64,000 nucleotides of DNA from Paenibacillus lactis (GCF_017873605.1 NZ_JAGGKI010000004.1:186001-250000); one strand, 5' to 3'. Counted from the stretch's first letter, positions 1 to 9,592 are shown. Notes: a model not told the origin generated them from the sequence alone. Translations and numbers: made by a program.

Positions 1-966
1 ATATTTCTGACACATTCTATTCACATCTTTTTATTGTAACATCGCTTGGGCATTAAAGGAATCATCGCATTTCGATCCCGCTGCGATTTTGCGACATTTC
101 ATGAGCGAAGAACACGTTAAGCTCCTCCCCGAATCCATCCTTTCATGCTTCGTGAAGCGGACATGCCTCGTTATCAAAAATTATGCAGCCTGATCCCCCG
201 TGGATGGTGGGTGAACTACTTGCTTGTGACTTTAAAGTACAATGCACTACATGCGGTGGTTGATTTCACTCCCCTATGTTAAGGAGATGCATGAATGGTT
301 CTTCCGATTCCTGTTGTTACGGAGGTGGGGATATCCGCCTGCAAAAGCGAACGAAAGTCTATGCTTCCGGTCGCTGCCTTCTGTTCGGAATGCGACGGAA
401 AAGCTATTCCCTTCTTCAGATACAGTGCTCGCTTACCGTTCGTTATAATCATTCGTATGGTTCTAACTCATCGTCTTCCGATCTCCTGTTCGATGTGTAT
501 GTATCCGGCTTTCTATCCACATGTCCGTTGTTTACGATTCCTTCGGTCCAGAGATCATCTTATTATATTCTTATATTAATGAAAGAAAACAACGCATCCG
601 GAGAGGACTCTAATTAACCGACATGCTCCTCTCGTTCCCCGTGCCCGTTTGCTTCTTCGAGATTACGTCATCGGGTGAACGATACGTCATATCCCCCGCA
701 AGCATTTCCCCCGTTGCTTCCTCAACATACGAAAAGGCTACCCCGGGTCATAGACCTTACGGGACAGCCTCTTGTCAAACATCGGATCGATTGGATACCT
801 CACTCGTAAACATCGGGAACGGTTAGCAGCAATGCCCTGCCGCCTTTCGCTACCCGAAGTTCTCTCAGGCGCCTTCCTGAGGTCCTGAAGAAGTATCGCT
901 TATGAAAATCCGTGCCGCTGTGCTCAGCTTAAATGAACCAAATTGCGAAGCGCAGTCAAACGAGCT
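1..966. other. Stretch without a convincing gene
   Basis: No recognisable protein or RNA gene is seen on either strand. The best candidate is an AAGGAG at 281-286 followed by ATG at 291 (ORF to 617, 108 codons) and by an overlapping ATG at 295 in another frame (to 579, 94 codons). Both translations are rich in Ser, Cys and Arg and match no family I know, so they are probably chance ORFs or decayed coding sequence. An imperfect hairpin at about 741-777 could end transcription from the minus-strand gene at 967-1248, but its U-tract is short. Confidence 0.5.
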
Positions 967-1248
967 TTACGATACTACGGTTCCGTCTTCCGCCGGAATC
1001 AAAATTTCAAACACGCTGCCGTGCTGCAGAATCGTTAAACCGCGGGATTTGTCGCGCATAACCACGACTTCGGGCTTTTGCGACATTCTTTCCAAATAGT
1101 GTTCCGGCGCGTCCCCGGAATGGCTGAAGGTCACGCCTTCCACCTCTTGCTCTTCATTCTCGTTCAGTTGGTTTTGGCTTTCCACCACATGCTCGAAAAT
1201 ATCGGAGAACAATTCAAAGTTGTCGGTATAAACGGAGATGCATTTCAT
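967..1248 (-). CDS. Small conserved-type protein downstream of nth, function unknown
   Basis: A 93-residue soluble protein with no signal peptide or membrane segment. It begins MKCISVYTDNFELFSDIFEH, has an acidic Glu/Asn-rich middle (about residues 27-35) and a C-terminal half that reads like a small alpha/beta domain (VVVMRDKSRGLTILQHG). The ATG at 1248 follows a GAGGATGGGA purine stretch at rather long spacing. It starts 25 bp after the nth stop on the same strand, so cotranscription is likely. I do not recognise a characterised family; the link with nth is positional only. Confidence 0.6.
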   Translation of the reverse strand: MKCISVYTDNFELFSDIFEHVVESQNQLNENEEQEVEGVTFSHSGDAPEHYLERMSQKPEVVVMRDKSRGLTILQHGSVFEILIPAEDGTVVS

Positions 1249-1273
1249 GTGTTATCCCATCCTCTTATCTTGT

Positions 1274-1960
1274 CTATGTCTTGCTTACTCTCGGCTGTTC
1301 CTTATTCTTCCTGACTGCCGATGTTTTCATACGCTTCTTTCCTTCACGGCAGACATCAAGGAGCGGGCAAATCTGGCACTGCGGATTTTGTGCTTTACAG
1401 TGGTACCTGCCGAAGAAAATAATCCGATGATGCGTTATCGTCCATTCCTCACGAGGCACCCGCTTCATCAGCTTCTTCTCCACCTCCAGCACCGAGTCCT
1501 TCCACGCAGCCAGACCAAGACGCTTGGACACTCGCTCGACATGCGTATCCACAGCGATGGCCGGAACGCCGAAAGCATTCGATACGACGACATTCGCCGT
1601 CTTCCGTCCAACGCCCGGCAGCTTGACCAGCTCGTCATGAGCTTCCGGCACCTCGCCGCCGTACTGCTCGATCAGGATCGCGCACAGGTTCTGAATATGC
1701 TTCGCCTTATTACGGTATAAGCCGATCCGCCGGATATCCTGCTCCAGCTCCTCGAGCGGCACCGATACGTAATCCAGCGGAGTTTTGTATTTCTGAAACA
1801 GATCCTTGGTCACTTTATTCACGGTTTCATCCGTACACTGGGCGGACAGCAGCACAGCGATGGTCAGCTCAAACGCATTGCTGTGATTCAGTTCGCAGTG
1901 TGCATCCGGAAACATCGTTGCCATTGTATCCAGAATATGACGTACCGTTGCCGCATTCAT
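1274..1960 (-). CDS. nth: Endonuclease III (DNA glycosylase/AP lyase)
   Basis: A base-excision repair enzyme that removes oxidised pyrimidines and cleaves the resulting abasic site. The 228-residue protein has the helix-hairpin-helix LPGVGRKTANVV, which carries the catalytic Lys, the catalytic Asp in VDTHVERVSKRLG, and a C-terminal [4Fe-4S] motif of the form C-x6-C-x2-C-x5-C. The start is the ATG at 1960, behind GGGAGGG; an in-frame TTG 21 bp upstream lacks a ribosome binding site. In B. subtilis nth follows dnaD, but here dnaD lies about 29 kb away, so the gene has been separated from that neighbourhood. Confidence 0.95.
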   Translation of the reverse strand: MNAATVRHILDTMATMFPDAHCELNHSNAFELTIAVLLSAQCTDETVNKVTKDLFQKYKTPLDYVSVPLEELEQDIRRIGLYRNKAKHIQNLCAILIEQYGGEVPEAHDELVKLPGVGRKTANVVVSNAFGVPAIAVDTHVERVSKRLGLAAWKDSVLEVEKKLMKRVPREEWTITHHRIIFFGRYHCKAQNPQCQICPLLDVCREGKKRMKTSAVRKNKEQPRVSKT

Positions 1961-1980
1961 AATATGAATTCCCTCCCGCA

Positions 1981-2018
1981 AAAAAAAATCTTGATGCGAA
2001 GAAGCCCCCGCATCAAGA
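1981..2018 (-). terminator. Rho-independent terminator after the SLH protein gene
   Basis: On the minus strand a 10-bp perfect stem (arms 1989-1998 and 2009-2018) is followed by an eight-base U-tract. It lies 34 bp downstream of the SLH gene stop and just upstream of nth, so it separates the two units. Confidence 0.9.
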
Positions 2019-2052
2019 CGGTGTGTCTCAAGTAATCCCCGGATGATAAATC

Positions 2053-4779
2053 CTACTGTTTTACAATCTCCACAACGACACCGTTGTTCAGGTACAGTAC
2101 AATATTATCATTTTCCTTCAGGGATTGCACGGATAAAGTCGTGTCACCTTGATGAACAAATACTTTATCCGACAGGGCGAAGCGATAGTTATCGTTGATC
2201 GATTTGCGCTTCACCTGGATTTCGGAATTGCTGGACTGCCAGAAGGAGCGCTCCAGCTTTTCCATCACATTAATAATCGTCACGCCTTGAATATCCTTAC
2301 GGATTTCAACGCGATCTGAAGCGGCAAGCGTGCTCAAGTTCGTAGCCGTCGAGCCGTTGCGGACGACCTTCACTCCTGCGCTTACCCCAATGGCTTGACT
2401 GTTGCCGGCATAATCCTTCACGGTCACCACATTACCGGATGCGTCCACATTCGTGATCTCGCCAAGCGTCAGCTTCACTTCAGATATGGCCACGGCCGTG
2501 TTACCTTGAAGAGATATGTTGACCAGCGTGCCCGGACGGAGGTCGGCAAGCAGGATAGCCTGACCGCTCTCGCCCGTCAGCGTTGCTTTATCGGTATAAA
2601 TATCGCTGGTCGTTCCGTTTGCTTTTACACGAATCCGGTTCTTCGAAGGCTCCGTAAAGACAACCTCGAACTGGGCTGCCGTCTTCACTTTTAACGTCTG
2701 CAGATAATCCTGGTTGGTCGACAATTGAGCTGACACTTCGTCACCTACTCGGACATCCGCCAGCGATGCGGAAGATTTGCCGAAAATTTCAACGATCAGC
2801 GTGGTGTTATACGGAATTTCTTCCACTTTACCGTTCGCGTCCACAATCGAGATGATTTTCTTGGACGTATTGATGCTGCTGACCTTGCCTTCGACCTTGT
2901 ATACGACTTCCAGCGACAGTGCCCGGGTCCCGATCACCGACACGCTCACTTTGCGTCCTGCGCCCAAGAGCGGCTCCACTTTATCGAGCGTCGTTCCCGT
3001 GCTTGCTTCGAGCTTCGTCTTCTCATCCAAAATGATGACCCGCGGCTGGTTATTCGCATCACGAACGGTCAACCAACGCGTCTTTGGATCATAGTTCACG
3101 ATGGTAGCGGCATCGAGCTGTTCCATCTGCCGGCCGGTTACCTCAATCTTGGTCACTTGCTCTTCCCCATTGATCGTCAGCAAAACCTTGTCTCCGGAAA
3201 CGGCATCTGCCAGCAGATCCGAGAGAACCGGCTTCGCTACGCCGCTGACGATAATCTCAGGCTTGTCAGCCAAAAACTTCGTTTCGAGCTGCGTGCTGCC
3301 ATTGCGCTTGTAGGTGATCGTCTTGCCGTTCTCTTCAACCGCATACAGCATGCCTTGAACGGTACGTTCTACGCTTTGCGCAACTTCCACGGACTGAAGA
3401 ACGCTGTTCTCCACCGAGAATTTCACCGTGTAGCCCGCCTTCAGCTCAGCCGGAGTCAGAATTTGATTCTGGTAACGGATCACGGTTTTCTCGTCCCAGG
3501 CAAACGTATCCTCGTATCCTGTGCTGTCCTTCAGAGTGATCGTCTTATTTACGGTGTCGATGCTCGTGATGACGCCCTCAGACGACTTATTCACCAGCCC
3601 GCTCTTAACGCGAATCGATACGATTCGTTTTTGCGGGCTGAAGGTTTCGCGCTCGATGGTAAGCAGGCTGCCTGCTGCAAGGGTCTTCGGATCAATTTTA
3701 TTCCCGTTTTGATCGAGGAACAGCGTATTGGCATCATAGCTCAGCTCCTCAAAGGTGCTGCCTGTATCGAACCAAATGACATGATTTGGCGACAGTCGTG
3801 CATATGTACGCTCGAAACGCTCCACTTGCTGTGCAGGATCCGTGGTTTCCACATAAGCCGCAGTTCCGTTATTCGCTACGACCACAACCTTCGTATAAGG
3901 TTTCAGATCGGAGAATTGCTGTCTCTTCGCGGAATCCGAAGTAAAGTACGCGGTCGATGCATCCAGCTTGAACGATTGCAGCTTGCCGTCAACGTACAAT
4001 TCGAGCTTGCCATTATCCAAGGAAGCGATATAGCCTTCGTATTGGTTGGCATATTTCGTATCGATATACGCTTGCGCACGGCTGAAGAACGTTGCCAGCT
4101 GGGCTCTAGTCACAGCTCCTTGCGGATCGAACTTATTGCCGTTGACGCCCTGGGCCAGCCCTAACTCTACCGCTACGTTCACATAGCCAAGGCGATCCGG
4201 AGAAATTTTGGCATTATCTGCAAAGCCTGTCGCATTATTCTTGGCGGCATTTGCCTCCGCGGTACGTCCGATGGAACGCACCAGCATTTCGGTAACCCAT
4301 TCCCGCGATGCCTTCTGCGCACCCCAGATGACCTTTTCGTCCGAATAACCGGACTCCTTTTGCTTGTCGAGCAGGTTTTGCTGAAAAGCCAGTTGAACGT
4401 ACTGCGTGAAATAATCGTTAACTTTAATATTTGTCGGTAATGTCGCAGCGCCGCTGCCTAGCTGATCCTGCATGCTTAAAAAGCGGATCGCCATCGTCAC
4501 AGCTTCCTGCTGTGTAACCGGATCATTCGGTCTGAACTTTCCGCTACTCCCCGTTACGATCCCTTGTGCCGCCAACTGATAAATGTACTTTTCTCCCCAA
4601 TAGCCTGCAGCGACATCACTGAATGCTCTTAGGCTTGATTGCGTTGTGCTTGCTGCCGTGCCTCCCGACGTTTCATTTGCTGATACGGCGGAAGCGCCGC
4701 CCCCCAATGCTATAAGTCCGGCCATGACGGCGGAGACCACTTTTTTGGAATGAATATGTTTGCTGTGTCTAAGTACCAT
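2053..4779 (-). CDS. Large secreted S-layer-homology (SLH) domain protein
   Basis: A 908-residue exported protein, probably attached non-covalently to the cell wall. A Sec signal peptide (about residues 1-34, ending AVSA) is followed by three SLH-type repeats at about 53-100, 120-170 and 186-235; the clearest are the first (FSDVAAGYWGEKYI) and the third (VNGNKFDPQGAVTRAQLATF). The remaining ~670 residues are beta-rich and repetitive, with recurring segments of the form G-x-I/V-T/S-x-I/V-D-x-x-x-K-x-I-x-I/V, suggesting a string of small beta domains. No catalytic motif was recognised. ATG 4779 follows GGAGAGGGG. It lies downstream of two amidase/GerMN modules, which fits an envelope role. Confidence 0.85.
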   Translation of the reverse strand: MVLRHSKHIHSKKVVSAVMAGLIALGGGASAVSANETSGGTAASTTQSSLRAFSDVAAGYWGEKYIYQLAAQGIVTGSSGKFRPNDPVTQQEAVTMAIRFLSMQDQLGSGAATLPTNIKVNDYFTQYVQLAFQQNLLDKQKESGYSDEKVIWGAQKASREWVTEMLVRSIGRTAEANAAKNNATGFADNAKISPDRLGYVNVAVELGLAQGVNGNKFDPQGAVTRAQLATFFSRAQAYIDTKYANQYEGYIASLDNGKLELYVDGKLQSFKLDASTAYFTSDSAKRQQFSDLKPYTKVVVVANNGTAAYVETTDPAQQVERFERTYARLSPNHVIWFDTGSTFEELSYDANTLFLDQNGNKIDPKTLAAGSLLTIERETFSPQKRIVSIRVKSGLVNKSSEGVITSIDTVNKTITLKDSTGYEDTFAWDEKTVIRYQNQILTPAELKAGYTVKFSVENSVLQSVEVAQSVERTVQGMLYAVEENGKTITYKRNGSTQLETKFLADKPEIIVSGVAKPVLSDLLADAVSGDKVLLTINGEEQVTKIEVTGRQMEQLDAATIVNYDPKTRWLTVRDANNQPRVIILDEKTKLEASTGTTLDKVEPLLGAGRKVSVSVIGTRALSLEVVYKVEGKVSSINTSKKIISIVDANGKVEEIPYNTTLIVEIFGKSSASLADVRVGDEVSAQLSTNQDYLQTLKVKTAAQFEVVFTEPSKNRIRVKANGTTSDIYTDKATLTGESGQAILLADLRPGTLVNISLQGNTAVAISEVKLTLGEITNVDASGNVVTVKDYAGNSQAIGVSAGVKVVRNGSTATNLSTLAASDRVEIRKDIQGVTIINVMEKLERSFWQSSNSEIQVKRKSINDNYRFALSDKVFVHQGDTTLSVQSLKENDNIVLYLNNGVVVEIVKQ

Positions 4780-4856
4780 TCTCTTTCCCCTCTCCTAACT
4801 ACTGCTTCATCATATACTACTATTCGACAGCAGATCGTGATCTCCTTCAACCATCA

Positions 4857-5453
4857 TTACCGAGTCATCGGATTTTCCATATCGACGTGCCCCATCAAGG
4901 ACTCCGTCTGCTGTCCGTCGACGAGAAGCTGGATCGATTCCACCTCGTCGAACTGGAAAAATGTCTTCTTGAGCGCATCGACAGCAAACGACTCTCCGCC
5001 GGCCCCCAGATTGGCTTCGTCCGGAACGGCTACATCAATCGTCAGCTTGCCGCTTTCGAATTGTACCGAATGAAGCTGGATTTTCTCCCACAGCGGAAGC
5101 TTGTCCGCATCGCTGCTCTGCTGGAGCGTCTTGAATGCGGCCTCGTATTTCCCAAGCTCATCCTTATAGGAAATCTCAGCCGTACCTTCGACCAGCTCCA
5201 TCATCTCGGGGTCGGTATAATACGCTTTGATGCTCTGCGTCTTCATTTCGGGCGCAGTCGCTTCGTTTCCGGCTCCTGACGTCCCGCCCGAGCCGTTCGT
5301 CACGCCGCCGCTTCCCTGGCCTGTCTGATCTTCGGGTGCAGGAGTTACCTGCTCCGGCGTGTCGTCCGGCGCAGCTCCGGGCTTCTGTCCGCAGCCGGCG
5401 CCGATCAGCATGACGGCTGCCAGAAATCCGGCCGACCATATTTTTTTGTTCAA
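4857..5453 (-). CDS. GerMN-domain lipoprotein (copy 2)
   Basis: A 198-residue predicted lipoprotein. I take the TTG at 5453 as the start because GGAGGTG lies six bases upstream and the product then opens with a proper signal peptide ending GAGC, Cys21 being the lipidation candidate. A Pro/Gly/Thr-rich linker leads to a C-terminal GerMN domain (about 75-195) with YYTDPEMMEL, LTIDVAVPDEANLGAGGE and IQLLVDGQQTESLMGHVDM. GerM-type domains occur in spore cell-wall and germination proteins. It is a paralogue of 7073-7774 and sits 38 bp after an amidase gene, so a shared envelope role is inferred. Confidence 0.85.
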   Translation of the reverse strand: MNKKIWSAGFLAAVMLIGAGCGQKPGAAPDDTPEQVTPAPEDQTGQGSGGVTNGSGGTSGAGNEATAPEMKTQSIKAYYTDPEMMELVEGTAEISYKDELGKYEAAFKTLQQSSDADKLPLWEKIQLHSVQFESGKLTIDVAVPDEANLGAGGESFAVDALKKTFFQFDEVESIQLLVDGQQTESLMGHVDMENPMTR

Positions 5454-5491
5454 AATCGCCACCTCCTGCAAATTACGCTGGACTCGTCTCA

Positions 5492-6871
5492 TCAATTCAC
5501 ATTCAAATAATTTTTAATACCGCGAACAATGGCAGCTGCCACACGATCCTGGGTTGCGGGATCAAACAGCTTGCTCTCGTCGGTCTTGTTGCTCATGAAG
5601 CCGACTTCCAGCAGCGCTCCCGGCATCTTCGTCTCGCGAATGACATGGAAATTGCCGTATCTTACTCCGCGGTCCTTCAAGCCCATGGCCTTGACGATTT
5701 CTTTGTGCAAGGCGGCTGCCAGCGCTTTGTCGGATTGGTCGTAATAATACGTTTCCGTGCCCGTTGCGGCGGAAGGGCCGCTGTTCGCATGTATCGATAT
5801 GAAAACGTCCGCTTTCAGATCGTTCGCCAATTTTGCGCGATCCTTCAGCTCGAGAAATTTATCCGTGCTTCGGGTCAACACAACATCAATATTCGGTTCA
5901 TTCGCAAGCAGCTTCTCGACCTTCAGCGCCATGGCAAGGTTGAAATCCTTCTCCCTCTTCTTCGTGACGCCGATTGCCCCCGGATCATGATCACCATGAC
6001 CGGCATCAATCACGACGATCTTTTTGCCGCTTGTACCCGGTGATGGATCTGTAGCAGCAGTCAGTGCCACGGTCAAGATCTCGGAGCCGTTCTCAAGCCC
6101 GGAAACCGTATAGTTTGCCGGTTGGTTCAGATCAAGCACGATCCTAACCGTGAGAGGGCTGCTGTTATAGAGAGAATAACGAACCGACTTCACGTCGGAG
6201 TACCCGGACACCGCCATCTGTCCGAATTTGTTCACTTCGTCATAATCGTTCATGGTGCCGAAGCTGTCAGAAAACTCCGTATTGACCATATCGATGACGA
6301 TACGGTCCGGATTGCCCAGCTTCGAAATGCTCGGTTTGGCATTGCCTGTGACAGCAACCATCAGTTTATTGTCGCTGAAGCTTATGCCGTCTACCGTGGC
6401 CGTGTGGGCCCCATCGGCTCCATCCGGGTTGCTTCCTGCATTGCCGGAAGTCAAATGCACCGATTTTGTCCCGTTGTCCCATCGAACCTGCATCCCCATC
6501 TGTTCACTGACAAATCGAATCGGAACGATCGTCGTCCCGCCTCGAAGAACCGGCGCTTTGGTCATTTGGACCCGCTGCCCGTTGATGTCGGCATACTGGC
6601 TTCCGATAGTCATCGTTACTTTCTGGGATCCGTCTTGGACAGTTACCGTTTTGGTTGCCTTACTCCAATCAACCTGAAAGCCAAGATTCTCGGATACGAT
6701 TCGAATCGGCACCATGACCGTCCCATTGATGTTTTCCACCTTGGCACCCGATGACACATTGATTTGTTGACCGTCCAGGTAAATTTTTGCGCTGTACGAA
6801 CTTGCATCCGCCATCTTAGGAAACGCAATCATCATGACAACCAGAAACAATAAAAAACCGAACTTCTTCAT
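5492..6871 (-). CDS. N-acetylmuramoyl-L-alanine amidase with AMIN and copper-amine-oxidase-like domains (copy 2)
   Basis: A secreted zinc amidase that cleaves the bond between MurNAc and the stem peptide of peptidoglycan. The 459-residue protein has a signal peptide (1-23), a copper-amine-oxidase N-terminal-like region (about 30-140, with MVPIRIVSENLGFQVDW and VPIRFVSEQMGMQVRWDN), an AMIN domain (about 155-270) and an Amidase_3 domain (about 283-457). Catalytic features are VIDAGHGDHDPGA, VFISIHAN and LLEVGFMSN. It is a clear paralogue of the 7905-9335 product with the same domain order. The GerMN gene follows 38 bp downstream. Confidence 0.92.
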   Translation of the reverse strand: MKKFGFLLFLVVMMIAFPKMADASSYSAKIYLDGQQINVSSGAKVENINGTVMVPIRIVSENLGFQVDWSKATKTVTVQDGSQKVTMTIGSQYADINGQRVQMTKAPVLRGGTTIVPIRFVSEQMGMQVRWDNGTKSVHLTSGNAGSNPDGADGAHTATVDGISFSDNKLMVAVTGNAKPSISKLGNPDRIVIDMVNTEFSDSFGTMNDYDEVNKFGQMAVSGYSDVKSVRYSLYNSSPLTVRIVLDLNQPANYTVSGLENGSEILTVALTAATDPSPGTSGKKIVVIDAGHGDHDPGAIGVTKKREKDFNLAMALKVEKLLANEPNIDVVLTRSTDKFLELKDRAKLANDLKADVFISIHANSGPSAATGTETYYYDQSDKALAAALHKEIVKAMGLKDRGVRYGNFHVIRETKMPGALLEVGFMSNKTDESKLFDPATQDRVAAAIVRGIKNYLNVN

Positions 6872-6997
6872 CCTTCACCCCTACCATCCTATTATTTTGC
6901 CATAGATTGGCGTTTCTGCAATCGGCCTGTCCGACATTACCTGACAAACTTTAGACGCTGACCCTGGCTGAAAGTTGCGAAATTGTTCCCATATTAC

Positions 6998-7033
6998 CAA
7001 AAAAACTCCTACTTCATCACTGAAATAGGAGTT
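6998..7033 (-). terminator. Rho-independent terminator after GerMN copy 1
   Basis: Arms 7004-7016 and 7021-7033 form a 13-bp stem with one mismatch and a four-base loop, followed on the minus strand by a U-run. It lies 40 bp past the GerMN copy 1 stop, so the two amidase/GerMN modules are probably separate transcription units. Confidence 0.9.
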
Positions 7034-7072
7034 TCGGCTTTCATATATGAGAAACCAAGTAGTTCAACAGTA

Positions 7073-7774
7073 TTATTTTCGAGTCATAGGATGTTCAAGC
7101 TCCACATGCCCCATCAAGCTTTCGATCTGCTGTCCGTCGACCAGCAGTTCGATCGATTTGACCTCTTCAAATTGGAAAAAGGTCTTCTGCAAGGCGTCAA
7201 TGGCGAACATTTCGCCTCCCGCGCCCAGATTCGCCTCAGCCGGCTTGCTGATGTCGAGCGTCAATGCACCTTGATCGAACTTTAACGATTTCAACGTAAT
7301 TTTATCCGACCATAACGGGTTAAGGGATGCGTCAGAGCTCGTTTGGAGAGCCTCGAATGCTTTTTTATACTTATCCTCGTCACCCGAGTAGGTGATCTCA
7401 CGGCTTGCCTCTTTAAGCTCCATTACCTCTGGGTCGGTATAGTAGAGCTTGATGCTCGACTTATTCTCAGGGTTGACGGCAGCATCTACCTTCTCAGGTT
7501 CAGTCGGAGGCGTATCCTTTCCGCTGGCCGGTGGTGTTGTGCTTTCCCCGCCGGACGCAGTCTGGCCTGTTCCCTCCGGTGCTCCAGCGTTAACCGGTTC
7601 TACTGCCTCATCCTCGTTATCTTGACCAGCCGCCTGATCGCCTGGATCCGCCTGATCCGCATCCACGGTCTGTTCCGGAGTATCGGCGGGGGCTGCAGCC
7701 GGCTTCTGGCCGCAGCCTGCGCTAAAAACAAGCAGCAGCGCCAGCATTCCTGTCATCCAATATTTCTTGTTCAT
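7073..7774 (-). CDS. GerMN-domain lipoprotein (copy 1)
   Basis: A 233-residue predicted lipoprotein and paralogue of 4857-5453. The ATG at 7774 follows AGAGGGGGA; the signal peptide ends SAGC with Cys21 as lipidation candidate, the same position as in copy 2. A long low-complexity linker (about 22-115, rich in Ala, Pro, Glu, Asp and Thr) is followed by the GerMN domain (about 115-230), with YYTDPEVMEL, LTLDISKPAEANLGAGGEMF and IELLVDGQQIESLMGHVEL. The linker is about 35 residues longer than in copy 2, while the domain itself is closely conserved. It follows the amidase at 7905-9335 by 130 bp. Confidence 0.87.
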   Translation of the reverse strand: MNKKYWMTGMLALLLVFSAGCGQKPAAAPADTPEQTVDADQADPGDQAAGQDNEDEAVEPVNAGAPEGTGQTASGGESTTPPASGKDTPPTEPEKVDAAVNPENKSSIKLYYTDPEVMELKEASREITYSGDEDKYKKAFEALQTSSDASLNPLWSDKITLKSLKFDQGALTLDISKPAEANLGAGGEMFAIDALQKTFFQFEEVKSIELLVDGQQIESLMGHVELEHPMTRK

Positions 7775-7904
7775 CGTTGTGTCCCCCTCTAGGTTCATAA
7801 AATCTTGTACAGGTAATTGTACGTGAAGGAAGTATTCAGGTCTCATCATTTTTTTATCCGTCCTATGTAAGTAGCTGCGGTTCGATGAGCCTCAAGTAAA
7901 AACC

Positions 7905-9335
7905 TCACTTAAGATATTCTTTTATACCCTCAACAATACCTTGTGCAACACGATTCTGAAAATCTTCGTTAAACAACTGGGCTTCATCACCCTTATTGCT
8001 CAGGAAGCCGATTTCGAGGAGGACCGCCGGCATCTTCGTTTCCCGGGTTACATGCAGGCTGCTGTATTTAACGCCCCTGTCGAACAGCCCAGTCGCTTTG
8101 GCCAAATGCTTGTGGATCACATTGGCGAGCTGTTTGCTCGCATCTCTCGTATAATATGTTTCCGTGCCGTTCGGACTGCTGGACGTGCTGCTGTTGCCGT
8201 GGATCGAGACGAAAATGTCCGCTTTCAAATCGTTGGCGATCTTCACCCGATCCTTGAGTCCTAGCGTGGAATCATTGCTGCGCGTCATCACGACTTCAAT
8301 GTTCTTCTCATTCTTAAGCAGGGCCTCAACCTTGAGTGCCAGGTCAAGGTTCATGACCTTCTCCGATTTGCCCGTCACGCTGGTCGCCCCCGGCTGACTG
8401 CCGCCATGTCCGGCGTCGATGACCACAATCTTCTTGCCGCTTCCGGATACCGGAGGAACAGGCGGTATCACCATATCTCCCTCTGCATTCAGATCCACGA
8501 TCGTCAGCCCCGATTCATGAGTCACCCCGTAGCTCGCGGGTCCGTTCAAATCAATGACAACCCGTACTGTTGACGGGCTATGGCTGAAAAGCGCAAACCG
8601 GATCTTGGCTACGTCGGGATAATCCGTTACGGCCATCTCGCCGCCGCTGCTGGGATTCATTACGTGATCGGCCAGAAAGGCTTCGGAAAATGCCGTATTC
8701 GGCAAATCCACCACGATGCGGTCCGGCCCCTTCATCGGAAATACACTCGGAGCAACCGTTCCCTCTGTGGAGATCATCAAACGATTGTCGCTGAAAGAAA
8801 TCCCAGTCAAGGTCGATAAATCGGCGTTATTCCCAGGAGCAGACGAGTCCGTCCCCGAACCTCCTCCGCTCCCCGGCGAGGTACCTGCATCCGGAGACGA
8901 AGGAACGGGCGATGTCAGGTAGACCGCTTTTGCTGCGTTGTCCCACTTGACGTCCAGGCCCATTTGTTGGCTGACGAAGCGCAGCGGGACCAGCGTCGTG
9001 TCCCCGCTTAATACCGGAGGAAGATTTAAATCGACCAGTTCGCCGTCCAGCTCCGCTTGAGCGTTGCCGACAACCATGCGCACGCTCTTGTCGCTACTCG
9101 ACACCGTCACCGACCGCGAGGACTTGTCCCAGCGCACGTCAAATCCGAGGTTCTCCGATACGACCCGGATCGGTATCATCACATTTCCCTTGATGTTGTC
9201 GACTTTGACGCCGGACGACAAATTCAGCTGCTGTCCGTCCAGATAAATGGCTGCGCCGGAAGAAGCCGCGTCCACGGACTTAGGAAACACCAGCAAACAT
9301 AGAATCAGCGCCAACAAAAAACCTAACTTCTTCAT
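7905..9335 (-). CDS. N-acetylmuramoyl-L-alanine amidase with AMIN and copper-amine-oxidase-like domains (copy 1)
   Basis: A secreted peptidoglycan amidase of 476 residues. It has a signal peptide (1-23), a copper-amine-oxidase-like region (about 30-140, with MIPIRVVSENLGFDVRWDK), a Gly/Ser-rich linker (about 145-170) that is longer than in copy 2, an AMIN domain (about 172-285) and an Amidase_3 domain (about 298-474) with VIDAGHGGSQPGA, IFVSIHGN and LLEIGFLSN. The zinc-binding His and Glu positions match those of the paralogue. It is the first gene of the duplicated module and has its own ribosome binding site (GAGGTGG) before ATG 9335. Confidence 0.92.
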   Translation of the reverse strand: MKKLGFLLALILCLLVFPKSVDAASSGAAIYLDGQQLNLSSGVKVDNIKGNVMIPIRVVSENLGFDVRWDKSSRSVTVSSSDKSVRMVVGNAQAELDGELVDLNLPPVLSGDTTLVPLRFVSQQMGLDVKWDNAAKAVYLTSPVPSSPDAGTSPGSGGGSGTDSSAPGNNADLSTLTGISFSDNRLMISTEGTVAPSVFPMKGPDRIVVDLPNTAFSEAFLADHVMNPSSGGEMAVTDYPDVAKIRFALFSHSPSTVRVVIDLNGPASYGVTHESGLTIVDLNAEGDMVIPPVPPVSGSGKKIVVIDAGHGGSQPGATSVTGKSEKVMNLDLALKVEALLKNEKNIEVVMTRSNDSTLGLKDRVKIANDLKADIFVSIHGNSSTSSSPNGTETYYTRDASKQLANVIHKHLAKATGLFDRGVKYSSLHVTRETKMPAVLLEIGFLSNKGDEAQLFNEDFQNRVAQGIVEGIKEYLK

Positions 9336-9515
9336 GAATCCACCTCGATCATCCCATGATTGAATTTTCTACATATAGAACCGACATACCGACAAACCGC
9401 CACTTACAATCTATCATTTATGTAAATCGGCATTTTCGGAGAAAAAATGTACCGGACAAATACCGACATTCACGCTCTTCTGTGAACAATTGCTGCATAT
9501 TACTTCCATCATACC

Positions 9516-9553
9516 AAAAAAAACTTCCATTTCCTACATAAGAAATGGAAGTT
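9516..9553 (-). terminator. Rho-independent terminator after leuD
   Basis: A perfect 12-bp stem (arms 9522-9533 and 9542-9553) is followed on the minus strand by eight U residues. It ends the leuCD transcript 40 bp past the leuD stop. Confidence 0.92.
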
Positions 9554-9592
9554 TAATAATCTTGTAATCTTTTGACGAGCAAACCTTCGCAA

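Noticed and set aside
3157..4164. A 335-codon open frame on the plus strand inside the SLH gene
   Set aside because: Antisense shadow of the SLH protein; no family resemblance and no ribosome binding site.
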